In this document: positions 54,154-63,948 of the stretch, piece by piece
Position numbering within the stretch: the first letter of the stretch is position 1
How the letters are laid out: each line of letters starts with the position of its first letter
NCBI GenBank assembly: GCA_910589305.1
Contig: CAJUTV010000007.1
Location: 120,649 to 184,648 of the forward strand
Direction of reading: 5' to 3'
Length of the DNA: 64,000 nucleotides
Source of the DNA: an uncultured Lachnospira sp.
Lineage (GTDB): Bacteria > Bacillota > Clostridia > Lachnospirales > Lachnospiraceae
Notes under the pieces: generated by a model
Seen by the model: the letters and a program-made list of their open reading frames with translations, nothing else
Databases searched by the model: none
What the model was told of the DNA's origin: nothing
Program-made: the position numbers and the translations under genes

Positions 54154-54768
54154 TTACGAATTTTTTTCTTTGTCATCATGTTTTAATGTATAGTCATCAA
54201 TTAGTGATTCAATCATATTCTTTTTTATATATACATCAAAACTAAGCAAGGATACCATAGAAAATAATTCAAGAAAATCTTTTTCTTCTTGATTTTCTAA
54301 ATACTGAAATGAATTGGATGCCTTTTTTGCCTTTTCTAATATATCTCTGGAAAGGCTTTCTGCCTGTGACTTACACATATTATATATTTCTCTATATACA
54401 CTATCAAGATTTGGCATCTTATCCGTATCAAAAAAATTATCTGTAAGAGGTTTTATCAATTTTTGAATATCGCTTATAGATAAAATATTTTTAAAATAAT
54501 ATATAAATGCTAATACATACAGATGGTCTTTAGAATATTTTTTACGCACTGGCGGCGGCAACAAATCATTCTTTGTATAATTATTTATCATTGTTTTTGT
54601 TAGAATTTTATCATTTTCGTGACGCTTGCTATCACTTAAATGTTCATCCATAAATGTTGTGACTTGGTCCATATATAGATTAATATTAGGAACCTCACCT
54701 GGTTTAATATAATTTATTTTTGCTAATTTTCGCAAAACATTTTGTACTGATTCCATATTATCATTCAT
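54154..54768 (-). CDS. DUF1836 family protein
   Basis: The protein has about 204 residues and is helical. The central VTTFMDEHLSDSKR and LTKTMINNYTKNDLLPPPVRKKYSKDHLYVLAFIYYFKNILSI match the DUF1836 core, which resembles a MerR-type helix-turn-helix. The start is ATG 54768 with AGGGGG 6 bases upstream; a 41-codon upstream extension has no ribosome site. Function is unknown, possibly regulatory. Confidence 0.85.
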   Translation of the reverse strand: MNDNMESVQNVLRKLAKINYIKPGEVPNINLYMDQVTTFMDEHLSDSKRHENDKILTKTMINNYTKNDLLPPPVRKKYSKDHLYVLAFIYYFKNILSISDIQKLIKPLTDNFFDTDKMPNLDSVYREIYNMCKSQAESLSRDILEKAKKASNSFQYLENQEEKDFLELFSMVSLLSFDVYIKKNMIESLIDDYTLKHDDKEKNS

Positions 54769-54988
54769 ATAAATCCCCCTTCCGAAGCATAGCACAGGAA
54801 TTTGAGCAAATATGCCTCCTCTAATCTTCTTTATAACACTTTGGCATAAATAAATAACAACCTTGTTCGTAAAAAACATGTGCATTTTCATTATTTTTTA
54901 CACTATGCTTCATTTTTGCACTGCTTTTTTAGCCTGTTGCTTTATCTTATATTAGTCAAACAGCTTGTGTCAAGCAATGCACCTGTTC

Positions 54989-55696
54989 TTATGTCAAATA
55001 GCTTTTCATCAAATCCATATCCAAATTTGCAATTAATCGCTCTGGAAAATCAACTTCATTTAATACTCTTTCACAATTATCAAATACACCTATAGACTCT
55101 TCAATATGGGCATCACTGCCAAGACAAATACACACATTTTTTTCCTTACATAACTTTAACAACTTTATATCATTTTCATATGCTCCCTGTCTTGGTCCAG
55201 TGACATTCAGTGAGGTATTATTTAATTCAAGCAATGTGTGCGTTTTGGCAGCAGCTTCCACAAGTGTCTCATAATGGATAGGATACCTTTCATCATCAGG
55301 ATGCCCTATAATATGAATTAATGGATTTTTGCAGCATCTTACAAGCGCCGTTGTATTTTCATCAATTGTTCCTGGCTTGATACAAGGCAAGTGCAAACTT
55401 GCAATAACAATATCCATTTTTTTTAACTTTTCTGTGCTAAGGTCAACTTTTCCATTATAATCTATAATATTTAATTCACAGCCCATCAAACGGCGGACAC
55501 CATATTTTTCTTTTGGCACTGTATACAGATTATAAAAATATAATTTATTACTGCTTCCGGGCATCTTTGGTGCATGTTCTGTTATAGCCAAATTAGCAAG
55601 ACCTATTTTGTTTGCATGTCTTGTCATCTCGTCAATCGTATTATACGCATGACCGCTGGCTATGGTATGCGTATGGGTATCAATTAAATACTTCAT
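54989..55696 (-). CDS. PHP-domain phosphatase (YcdX-like)
   Basis: The PHP metal motifs are visible: DTHTHT near residue 6, ITEHAP near 38, the glutamate in GCELNII near 74, IASLH near 92, HIIGHPDD near 125, and CLGSDAH near 190. The length (235 residues) and motif order fit the YcdX-like trinuclear-metal phosphatases rather than histidinol phosphatase proper. The substrate is unknown. The ribosome site is GGGAG. It lies between DUF1836 and the ABC transporter on the same strand. Confidence 0.88.
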   Translation of the reverse strand: MKYLIDTHTHTIASGHAYNTIDEMTRHANKIGLANLAITEHAPKMPGSSNKLYFYNLYTVPKEKYGVRRLMGCELNIIDYNGKVDLSTEKLKKMDIVIASLHLPCIKPGTIDENTTALVRCCKNPLIHIIGHPDDERYPIHYETLVEAAAKTHTLLELNNTSLNVTGPRQGAYENDIKLLKLCKEKNVCICLGSDAHIEESIGVFDNCERVLNEVDFPERLIANLDMDLMKSYLT

Positions 55697-55763
55697 TTTA
55701 ATCTCCCATTCTTGCTCTTTTTACAAACTTTAAATACAGATGAACAAACAAATTTTTATTTAC

Positions 55764-58406
55764 TTATTCTGTTCTCAACGCTACTACAGGGTCTTTCTTT
55801 GCCGCTAATTTTGCTGGTATCAAACCTGCAATCGTTGTCAAAATCATACTGATTACCACCAATATCACAGCTCCCCCTACTGGCATTTTAGCAACATTTG
55901 ATATATCTGTCACGCTTTTTATAATCGCATTGGCAGGTATACATAATAATAATGTAATAACAATGCCCAATGCACCTGAAACAAAACCTTCAATTAAAGT
56001 TTCTGCATTAAACACTCTGGAAATATCTTTTTTAGAAGCGCCAATGCTTCGCAATACACCAATCTCTTTTGTTCTTTCCAAAACTGAAATATAGGTGATA
56101 ATACCAATCATAATTGATGAAACCACTAAAGAAATTGCCACAAACGCAATTAAAACAGAAGAAATTGCTGTTATAATAGTACTGACCGATGACATCATAA
56201 TTCCTACAATATCGGTATAATTAATCACATCATCTTCCCTGCCATCGTTTTTTGCTTCATCATTATATTGTTTGATAAAATCTTCAAGCTTTTCTTTGGA
56301 TTCAAAATCTTTGGCATAAATATCTATCTGTGAAGGATTGTCTTCACTTGTAATACCTAAAAGTGTTTTATTGGTCTCATATGTCGCTTCTGTTGTCTGA
56401 GCTTTTAAAGATTGTCTAAACATTTCAAGAATCTGCTCTTCAGACATCGTCGAAAATATCATTTGCAATTGCGTCTGCTCTTGCTCTGGCAGTGAACTGA
56501 CATAAGCGTTGACATCATCCATTGTAATTGGTGTGTCTTTGTCATTGTCAAACGGGATTCCTGTAAATACATCTACAGTTGTATCTGCTTCCTGCTGTTT
56601 TACAATCTCCGTTTTTTCAATTTCTTCAATAATATAGAGCATAAGCTCTTTGGTATAGCCAATGCCATTGCTGATTGATGTATTTACTGCATCTGGATTT
56701 GGTCTGATAATACCGCTTATCTTAATTTCTTTTGCATTGTCAACAAGTTCTTTCATATAAGCCTTGTCTTCTCTCATATCATCCCACGTTTTTGTTTTTT
56801 CATTATATTGATAAAAATCTGTTGGCAGCAGCAACTTAAATGTTTTTTGTAATGCTTCTTCATATGTAAGTTCTACATCGGTGCTTTCAAAACCTTCACC
56901 TGCCATTACATTTTTAAAAATAGTCTTTACTTCATCTGGGTCTTTAAATCCCAATGAATACATCGTATAATCCACAATTTCATTGTGTTCATTAATAACA
57001 AGCATAACTTCATCATACGCTGTCGGCCATGAACCTGCTATCAAATCATATTGTTCATCTAAAAGCTTTTGATTGTCAAGAAGCTGATTCCAAACACTGC
57101 TGTTTGACATACTTGTTGACATCATTCCTCCTTGACTGGCAGTCATTCCATACATATTTTCCATAATTGTGCTTGGATTTAATTGAACAGCCTCATCATC
57201 TTCATTCTTGTCAAATATATATAACGTTGGTGAATAACTGTATTTTACATCACTGAGGTATGTATCCAGTTCACTTTTATGCTCTTCAATATAGGTTCTA
57301 AATTTTTTAAGATTATTACTGTTTACTTTTGCAACCGTTGTATTAACCATATCGGTCATAATATTATTGGAATATATCTTGTCATTGCCATGTTCGCCTC
57401 CTTCATGGCTTCCTGCCATTGTTTCAACAAGTCCGCCAATATCAACACTTTCTTGTTGTAAGGTTATTGGATAACTAGACAGTGTATCCCGTTGCACTCT
57501 ATCAATATAGTTTTGAATACCATGAGAAATAGACAGTATCAATGCAATACCAATAATACCAATACTTCCTGCAAATGCGGTAAGAAATGTCCTTGTCTTT
57601 TTTGTCATCAAATTATTTAAACTTAGTGATAATGCTGTAAACATGGACATTGAAGTTTTAGCGACTTTTTTATTGACACTTACCGTCTTTTTTTCTTTTG
57701 CTTGAATATCAGATTCCATCTGCTCTTTTGTATACGGATTAGAATCACCTGTAATCTTTCCGTCTAAAAGTCGAATAATTCTTGTAGAATACTGATTTGC
57801 CAATTCTGGATTATGTGTTACCATAATAATTAATCGGTCTTTAGAAATTTCTTTTAAAATCTCCATAATCTGCACACTTGTTTCTGTATCAAGAGCTCCT
57901 GTTGGCTCATCAGCCAACAAAATATCTGGATTATTAACCAATGCTCTTGCAATGGCAACTCTTTGCATCTGTCCTCCAGACATCTGATTTGGCTTTTTGT
58001 GAATATGCTCACCTAATCCCACTTGTTCAAGTGCCTCTTTTGCTCTTTTTCTTCGTTCACTTTTTGACACGCCAGATAGTGTAAGTGCCAGCTCAACATT
58101 CGATAATACTGTCTGATGCGGTATCAAATTGTAACTCTGAAAGACAAATCCTATGGAATTATTCCTGTAAGCATCCCAGTCTCTGTCCTTAAAATCTTTT
58201 GTTGATTTGTTGTTAATTTTCAAATCACCTTCTGTATACTGGTCTAGCCCACCAATAATATTGAGCAGTGTTGTCTTGCCACAACCCGATTGCCCTAACA
58301 CAGAAACAAATTCACAATCGCGAAATCGCAAATCAATCCCTTTTAAAGCCCAAACATCGGATATACCTGTATGGTAATCCTTTTTAATTCCCTTTAACTC
58401 TAACAT
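55764..58406 (-). CDS. MacB-like ABC transporter, fused ATPase and permease
   Basis: Residues 1-235 are a LolD/MacB-type ATPase (GQSGCGKTT near 40, MSGGQMQRVAIARAL near 140, ILLADEPTGALD near 160). A membrane helix lies near 275-300. A ~430-residue external domain follows, then an FtsX-type permease with three helices near the C-terminus (from about 730; ISVLERTKEIGVLRSIGA). Such proteins often act in antimicrobial peptide or envelope-stress responses. I start at ATG 58406, with GGAGG 5 bases upstream. There is no adjacent two-component system; cargo is unknown. Confidence 0.9.
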   Translation of the reverse strand: MLELKGIKKDYHTGISDVWALKGIDLRFRDCEFVSVLGQSGCGKTTLLNIIGGLDQYTEGDLKINNKSTKDFKDRDWDAYRNNSIGFVFQSYNLIPHQTVLSNVELALTLSGVSKSERRKRAKEALEQVGLGEHIHKKPNQMSGGQMQRVAIARALVNNPDILLADEPTGALDTETSVQIMEILKEISKDRLIIMVTHNPELANQYSTRIIRLLDGKITGDSNPYTKEQMESDIQAKEKKTVSVNKKVAKTSMSMFTALSLSLNNLMTKKTRTFLTAFAGSIGIIGIALILSISHGIQNYIDRVQRDTLSSYPITLQQESVDIGGLVETMAGSHEGGEHGNDKIYSNNIMTDMVNTTVAKVNSNNLKKFRTYIEEHKSELDTYLSDVKYSYSPTLYIFDKNEDDEAVQLNPSTIMENMYGMTASQGGMMSTSMSNSSVWNQLLDNQKLLDEQYDLIAGSWPTAYDEVMLVINEHNEIVDYTMYSLGFKDPDEVKTIFKNVMAGEGFESTDVELTYEEALQKTFKLLLPTDFYQYNEKTKTWDDMREDKAYMKELVDNAKEIKISGIIRPNPDAVNTSISNGIGYTKELMLYIIEEIEKTEIVKQQEADTTVDVFTGIPFDNDKDTPITMDDVNAYVSSLPEQEQTQLQMIFSTMSEEQILEMFRQSLKAQTTEATYETNKTLLGITSEDNPSQIDIYAKDFESKEKLEDFIKQYNDEAKNDGREDDVINYTDIVGIMMSSVSTIITAISSVLIAFVAISLVVSSIMIGIITYISVLERTKEIGVLRSIGASKKDISRVFNAETLIEGFVSGALGIVITLLLCIPANAIIKSVTDISNVAKMPVGGAVILVVISMILTTIAGLIPAKLAAKKDPVVALRTE

Positions 58407-58570
58407 CTTAACCTCCATGCTTTGACTGATTTTTAGGTGCAACAAATAACATAAATTGGTACAAAATTGCACAACAGATTTTTCATCTTATTGGCTTTTG
58501 TTCTAAACAAAATACATACAAAATGTAGTACACATTAATATTAAAAACAACTATATTTTACACTGTTTTT

Positions 58571-60052
58571 TTATATAACTATTTCTTGTAGCAATTGTTC
58601 TCTTGCAGAATCTCTTAACATACTTTTATTATATTGATAAAATCGCTCACAGCCATTTTCTTGTATAAACGCTAAACTGTAAAATCCCGCTGCAAGCTCT
58701 GTAACAAATAACACCATCTCTGGTCCCATAGAAAAAACTTCCTCCGCAAAATCAAAACTATATTCAAGATTTTCAGAAATGTTATGTGCTATTTTTTCTA
58801 ATCCATCCGACAATTCTGCAAATTTTTTTGTGAGTAATAGAAATTTCTCATCATGGCTCTTTTCACCTTGTACCTTTAATAATTCATCATACCCTGAAAT
58901 AATTTCCAATACTTTCAACTTCACATCAAGGTCTTCATTTTCTAACAAATTTCCACGCTTTTGTTCAATATAATGAGTGTGATATTCTTTTGTCAATTCA
59001 CTAAAATCCAACGATTGATTTTGCTGAAATTTTTTCAATATCTGAAAAACCTCTTCTGCACATTTATTTTCATAGTAATACTGTTTAAAACGTGTATTAA
59101 GGCTGCCAAGCATAAGGCTAACAATGCTTATACGCTCATCAAAAGGAGCATTTTCGGCTCTTTTATACATACTGTCTGAGACTTTTCCTTCTAAAATATC
59201 GGTAACACTATACGCCTTCTCATATTTATAATATAAAGATAAATAATTTGCATAATCCATAGCTATATCAGGCTGTCTTATATATTGTTCAATCACACCA
59301 ATATCTGCCTCAATACCAAACGCTTCATATGCTTTTAAAAATGTAGATAAATCTTCCCAGCCTCTTGCTGTCACAAATCGTTTTCCGTCTATGGTTGTCT
59401 CTATCTGGTAAAAATGTTCTTGTCTGGCATCAAGATAAGAAAGAATACTTCTATGCATCTCTTGCTTTATGGCATATTCTTTCCATATCGCATAATCAGG
59501 CTCCACTTCAATATATTTTACTCGATCTAATGTAACTACGTCAAAATCTCGGACAGCATGATTATATTCTGCTGGATTACCTGCTGCAACAATAATCCAA
59601 CCATTTGGAACTTTCGCATTGCCAAAAGTTTTTGCTTGAAGAAACTGTAACATAATTGGCAAAAGCGTTTCTGAAACACAATTAATTTCATCAATAAATA
59701 AAATGCCTTGTCTTACTCCTGTATTTTCCATGATTTCATTAACCGATGCTATAATTTCACTCATTGTATAGGAAGTAACACTATATTCTTTACCATCAAA
59801 TACTTTCTTTTCTATAAATGGAAGTCCCATTGCACTCTGCCTTGTATGATGAGTCATAGTATAAGCAGCAAGCCCTATTTTACATTCTCTTGCCACTTGC
59901 TCCATAATGGCAGTTTTTCCAATTCCTGGCGGTCCTATTAGCAAAATAGGACGCTGTCTTATGGAATCAATCTTGTATCGACCATTTTCATCTTGCGCCA
60001 AATATGCTTTTACTGTGTTTTTAATCTCTTGTTTTGCTCTTTTTATATTCAT
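58571..60052 (-). CDS. MoxR-type AAA+ ATPase
   Basis: The ATPase domain has Walker A LIGPPGIGKTA near residue 40, Walker B ILFIDEIN near 118, and sensor AAGNPAEYN near 153. About 240 helical residues follow. MoxR ATPases usually act as chaperones with a vWA partner, which is encoded 165 bases upstream on this strand. The ATG at 60052 follows the ATGAGG ribosome site of a repeated leader; an earlier in-frame start at 60127 lies in that leader. Target complex unknown. Confidence 0.88.
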   Translation of the reverse strand: MNIKRAKQEIKNTVKAYLAQDENGRYKIDSIRQRPILLIGPPGIGKTAIMEQVARECKIGLAAYTMTHHTRQSAMGLPFIEKKVFDGKEYSVTSYTMSEIIASVNEIMENTGVRQGILFIDEINCVSETLLPIMLQFLQAKTFGNAKVPNGWIIVAAGNPAEYNHAVRDFDVVTLDRVKYIEVEPDYAIWKEYAIKQEMHRSILSYLDARQEHFYQIETTIDGKRFVTARGWEDLSTFLKAYEAFGIEADIGVIEQYIRQPDIAMDYANYLSLYYKYEKAYSVTDILEGKVSDSMYKRAENAPFDERISIVSLMLGSLNTRFKQYYYENKCAEEVFQILKKFQQNQSLDFSELTKEYHTHYIEQKRGNLLENEDLDVKLKVLEIISGYDELLKVQGEKSHDEKFLLLTKKFAELSDGLEKIAHNISENLEYSFDFAEEVFSMGPEMVLFVTELAAGFYSLAFIQENGCERFYQYNKSMLRDSAREQLLQEIVI

Positions 60053-60152
60053 ATTTTTCCTCATTTCTGCGCTGTTTTTGCACAAAGAACGAAAAGTTGT
60101 CACAAATTTATGACAAGCAACATGCAAACACCAATCCTGTGATTAAAAATTT
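60053..60152 (-). promoter_or_regulatory. Repeated 5' leader element (copy E) before the MoxR gene
   Basis: It contains AAATTTTTAATC, CATGTTGCTTGTCATAAA, GTTCTTTGTGCAAAAA and GCGCAGAAATGAGG, in the same order as copy D before GH105. GTCATAAATTTGTGAC can fold on itself. Its place inside the LRR-vWA-MoxR gene run suggests separate control of MoxR translation or a second promoter. Confidence 0.55.
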
Positions 60153-60216
60153 TAATTTATAACAATAGAATCCTTACAAAGCATGGATTTTACTGTTTTC
60201 AATCTTGTCCTCTATG

Positions 60217-61551
60217 CTATGGCTGATTTTTAGGAGTAACTAATGACTCAAGTTTATCTTCTGGCAAATCTATACGAATAGCCCATGCTGGAACCTTTCT
60301 ATCTGAATCATAATCGCCTAAAAATATAAACGCTGTATCATATGATGGTTTACATTCTGGATATATACCATAACCATCTGTAAAATACAATACGCCCTTT
60401 AACCTTTTTAACTGCCCTTCACTTCGTAAGGTATTGATATAATGAAAGGCTGGTCTAAAATCTGTACCTCCAAATCCTTTTGCCACAAATTCCTTTTTAT
60501 ATTGGTCTAATTCTTCAAAGGTAGAAATCACCGTATCTTCTTGGATTTCATTATCACATTGTATAATGTGTACATTCATTTTTTCAAAGAAATTTTCTTT
60601 TTCTTCAAAGATTGAACATGTTACATTTAAAAATTTTTGTATCAAACTGGAAGCACAAGAACCTGATGTATCAATTACAATAACAAAATCTTCAATTCCT
60701 GTTTCTTCTTTATATTCTAACTCTTCAATTAATGGAATATTGCCATACAATGATAATCCATAATGATAATATCCATAATCAAATGAATCCATATCAATAT
60801 GCATCTTTTCGCGTGTCACTGCAAATTTTCTTAAAAAATCTTTATATGAAATGCTTTTGTGTGTTACTGCATTAAGCGCTTTTGCCAAATTGCCTTTGGT
60901 GTCTCCTCTCCCTGCATCAAAAGCCAATGTAGACTGCATTTTTTTTGCTGCTTCCCTCCATTGTTCTTCTTGATTTTCATCGTTATTTTGATACCAATAA
61001 TCATGGGAATCGACCATAAACAACTCCGAAGCAGACAACTTATCAAGTTCTCTTTGTGAAAAACCTTGCAGTGCATAATATATATTCGATGCACTCATCA
61101 CACTACAGGCAGCAGCAATACGCTTATACACCATTTCTTTCTGTGTATTTTCTGGCTGCATCACACATGAGAGTGAAATGCTGTCAGCAAGAAATTCAGC
61201 ACAAATGTCGCAAGCCAAATCCCAACGCTGTCTATCTTTATTTTGTGTATCATAGATATGTCGAAACAAACCGTGCATAATCATATGAAAATAAGCTCTA
61301 TTAATATCAATAGGATTATTTTTATATCGCTGTATTAACAACATAGGATTAAAATAAAGTTGTTTTCCATCGGTCGCAAGAAATTTTATCTGTCGATTTA
61401 AGCAATATGTCAACATATTAAGAGGACGAAATAAATAGCGCATTGCTATAAACAACTCTTGTTTTGCTGTGTCAAGAACTTTGTTGCCTAACTGTTCCCA
61501 TTCTTGCAATGCCCTTTGTTTACCATTCAAATTTTTTTCCAACTGTTCCAT
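60217..61551 (-). CDS. vWA-domain protein with DUF2201-type N-terminus
   Basis: The N-terminal half matches the DUF2201 metallopeptidase-like domain, but the expected HExxH reads HMIMH (near residue 88), so the catalytic glutamate is missing. The C-terminal half is a von Willebrand A domain with an intact metal site: DTSGSC near 292, the threonine of GFGGTDF near 365, and YFTDGYG near 395. It is the natural partner of the MoxR ATPase downstream. Its start lies 32 bases inside the end of the leucine-rich-repeat gene. Ribosome site AGAAGGA lies upstream. Confidence 0.85.
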   Translation of the reverse strand: MEQLEKNLNGKQRALQEWEQLGNKVLDTAKQELFIAMRYLFRPLNMLTYCLNRQIKFLATDGKQLYFNPMLLIQRYKNNPIDINRAYFHMIMHGLFRHIYDTQNKDRQRWDLACDICAEFLADSISLSCVMQPENTQKEMVYKRIAAACSVMSASNIYYALQGFSQRELDKLSASELFMVDSHDYWYQNNDENQEEQWREAAKKMQSTLAFDAGRGDTKGNLAKALNAVTHKSISYKDFLRKFAVTREKMHIDMDSFDYGYYHYGLSLYGNIPLIEELEYKEETGIEDFVIVIDTSGSCASSLIQKFLNVTCSIFEEKENFFEKMNVHIIQCDNEIQEDTVISTFEELDQYKKEFVAKGFGGTDFRPAFHYINTLRSEGQLKRLKGVLYFTDGYGIYPECKPSYDTAFIFLGDYDSDRKVPAWAIRIDLPEDKLESLVTPKNQP

Positions 61552-62317
61552 ATTTTTCCTTCTGATAAGCTAACAAAATTCCCAAGCCTTCCATCTGTCC
61601 ATTTGCTCTAGCATTATCAATACATTTCATTAAATCATCCCTGCTGCAAATATCCATATCCAATAACATTTTTAACTCGTTTAATTTTTCCAACTCTACC
61701 ATATTATTGATAAGATGGACACATTCTTTTTCAAGATAAGAAGTATATTGCTGTTTTGCTACATCGGAAAGCTTATATGGATATTTCAAACGGACACAAG
61801 CAATTTTCCATGCAGAATCCAATATATCAATATGTCGTCCAGATTCAAACAATTTATCATATTGGACATAATCAATATCTTTCCCCATAACACATTCTCT
61901 ATACTGTATTCCACTGCCCTCTGTAATCTGGTTGACAATTCTTGCCGGCGTATTTTCTTCGTAATTATATAGATAATATGGAAAAATCAATTTTGATATG
62001 CCATCGTTATAATGTATAGTAACAGTCAATTCATTATTGACTTCAGACAATATTCCTTTAAGAGTTTTGGTATGATTTGTTATGCGAATAATATCAATTT
62101 CTTTTAATAAATAACAATTTTTAAATGCCCCATCGCCAATATCTATAATTGCATCATATAATGAAATTTTGCGCAAATTTCGACAATTATAAAACGCATG
62201 TGTTCCAATAGACTTTACTGTCTGCAAAATATTAATCTCTTTTAATTCTCTCTGCTCACTGTATGCGTATGACTTAATCTCTTCCTGCATATATTCTATT
62301 ATACACTCCATTTTCAT
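61520..62317 (-). CDS. Leucine-rich-repeat protein (BspA-like), MoxR/vWA operon
   Basis: Residues 20-75 hold two to three BspA-type LRR units (TVKSIGTHAFYNCRNLRKISL, IDIGDGAFKNCYLLKEIDI). The rest (80-265) is a mixed alpha/beta region with a helical end, KLNELKMLLDMDICSRDDL, that I do not recognise. There is no signal peptide or anchor, so the repeat acts in the cytoplasm. It overlaps the vWA gene by 32 bases and opens the operon. The ribosome site is weak. It may recognise the complex's target. Confidence 0.72.
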   Translation of the reverse strand: MKMECIIEYMQEEIKSYAYSEQRELKEINILQTVKSIGTHAFYNCRNLRKISLYDAIIDIGDGAFKNCYLLKEIDIIRITNHTKTLKGILSEVNNELTVTIHYNDGISKLIFPYYLYNYEENTPARIVNQITEGSGIQYRECVMGKDIDYVQYDKLFESGRHIDILDSAWKIACVRLKYPYKLSDVAKQQYTSYLEKECVHLINNMVELEKLNELKMLLDMDICSRDDLMKCIDNARANGQMEGLGILLAYQKEKYGTVGKKFEW

Positions 62318-62659
62318 AACTATTTATAAAATCTAAAATTATCCTTATGGAATAGGATAAAAGTGTCAATAATGTAATTATAACCATTTGACTATTTCGG
62401 CTATCATATCACGAAATAAGTTTGCTTGCAATTTAAGTAACCAGAATTTATACTATATTAAGAATTTGTTGTAACGGTTTATTAAGGTATTGCTTAAAAC
62501 ATAAAACATGTTTATATGTTATTAAAAATTAATAAATATATGGGCTAAGTATTTATTTAGAAAAACTACTATAAACGTTAAGACATGTTCAAACTGTTAC
62601 AACTGATTTACCTTTACAACAGACTTTTTTAATGAATAATATAAACATGAGGTATTCCA
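62318..62659. other. Divergent intergenic region before the SleB-like gene
   Basis: The region is AT-rich with short inverted repeats (AACATGTTTATATGTT near 62506). It must hold both divergent promoters. No consensus pair with good spacing is evident, which would fit an alternative sigma factor, but this is not shown. Confidence 0.4.
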
Positions 62660-63883
62660 TTGAAACGACATTGTAAATATTTTAACAACCAAAATCAAAA
62701 ACCAAAGAACTCCTTTTGTGAGTATGCCTTTTATCCAACCCAAATAAAAAAACCAGCATTTATCACATGCTTATGTATTGGCATACTTTCATTTATTTTA
62801 GCAGTCTCTTGTGCTTTAAATTTAATTGTAACGGGCGTTTGTGCCAACACACAATCCAAACTAGATGAGACAAATAATACAATTGCTGAACTAAGAAAAA
62901 AACAAGCCCAATTATCTGATGAATATTCTAATTTAAGCAATGAAATGCAGGTCGTTGACAATCGCATTTATCGTTTACAAAAGCAAATTCAAGAAAAACA
63001 AGAACAGATTAATGAAGTAGAAGGGCAAATTGATAACCTTGACAAAGAAATTGCAAAGCAATATCAGGCTATGAAACTTCGTATACAATATATGTACGAA
63101 AATGGAAATTCCAATTTTATGGACGTATTATTTCAATCTAGCAATTTTTCTGATTTTCTTGCAAAAACAGAGTATGCTATTCAAATTTCAACTTATGACC
63201 ATGATATGTTAGCCCATATGAATACGATGGTTAATGAGATGAAAATTGCCAATAACACTTTAGTAGCCGATATGTCATCTTTACAACAACTTTATAAGGA
63301 AGCCGATGATGAAAGTGCAAAATTATCTGCTCTCATAGCAAGTAAACAAAAAGAATTATCAGAATCTAGTGAAGATATTGAAAAATTTGAACAACTTGCT
63401 TTAGAATATGAAAAACAGTTAGAACAAGAACGAATTATAGATGAGACAAAATATTCACAACAAGGTTCTTTAAATCATTCTGGAAACAATGGTTCTTATG
63501 TAACAGGAAATGGCATTGTCATTAACCATTCTGCCAGTGACCTTGATATGCTTGCTGCTATTATTGAATGTGAAGCGGGAAACCAGCCTTATGAAGGCAG
63601 ACTTGCTGTTGCTAGTGTTATTATCAATCGAATGAATAATCCTCGTTTTGCCAATTCCATCTCAGAGGTAATCTACTCTCCAGGTCAATTTTCACCTGTT
63701 GCCAGCGGTCGTTTTGCTGTTGTTTTATCAAGAGGTGCCTGTGGCGATTGCAGAAGAGCAGCACAGGATGCTTTAAATGGCAATATCAATGTAGATGCAC
63801 TCTATTTTATTGCATATCGTGGTTCTATTGATGATGATAAACTAAAAATAGGCGACCATGTATTTTTTACTTACTGGTCATAA
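62660..63883 (+). CDS. Coiled-coil cell wall hydrolase with SleB-type domain
   Basis: A membrane anchor or signal segment (about 33-58) is preceded by a long charged N-terminus. A long coiled coil (62-260) resembles the regulatory part of CwlO/EnvC-type proteins, including YMYENGNSNFMDVLFQSSNF. After a serine/asparagine linker, the C-terminal domain (about 290-407) is the SleB hydrolase_2 fold: ECEAGNQPYEGRLAVASVIINR with its catalytic glutamate, and SPGQFSPV. It should cut peptidoglycan, either at the spore cortex or during growth. The start is TTG 62660 with GAGG upstream. Confidence 0.88.
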   Translation: MKRHCKYFNNQNQKPKNSFCEYAFYPTQIKKPAFITCLCIGILSFILAVSCALNLIVTGVCANTQSKLDETNNTIAELRKKQAQLSDEYSNLSNEMQVVDNRIYRLQKQIQEKQEQINEVEGQIDNLDKEIAKQYQAMKLRIQYMYENGNSNFMDVLFQSSNFSDFLAKTEYAIQISTYDHDMLAHMNTMVNEMKIANNTLVADMSSLQQLYKEADDESAKLSALIASKQKELSESSEDIEKFEQLALEYEKQLEQERIIDETKYSQQGSLNHSGNNGSYVTGNGIVINHSASDLDMLAAIIECEAGNQPYEGRLAVASVIINRMNNPRFANSISEVIYSPGQFSPVASGRFAVVLSRGACGDCRRAAQDALNGNINVDALYFIAYRGSIDDDKLKIGDHVFFTYWS

Positions 63884-63948
63884 GAAAAATATATTTTTTT
63901 AAATGAGATTATCATATAAAAGATTCAATATATAAGATATTAACCTTA

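Noticed and set aside
60053..60127. 25-codon extension before the MoxR ATPase
   Set aside because: It is translation of the repeated leader; copy D of the same leader contains stops.
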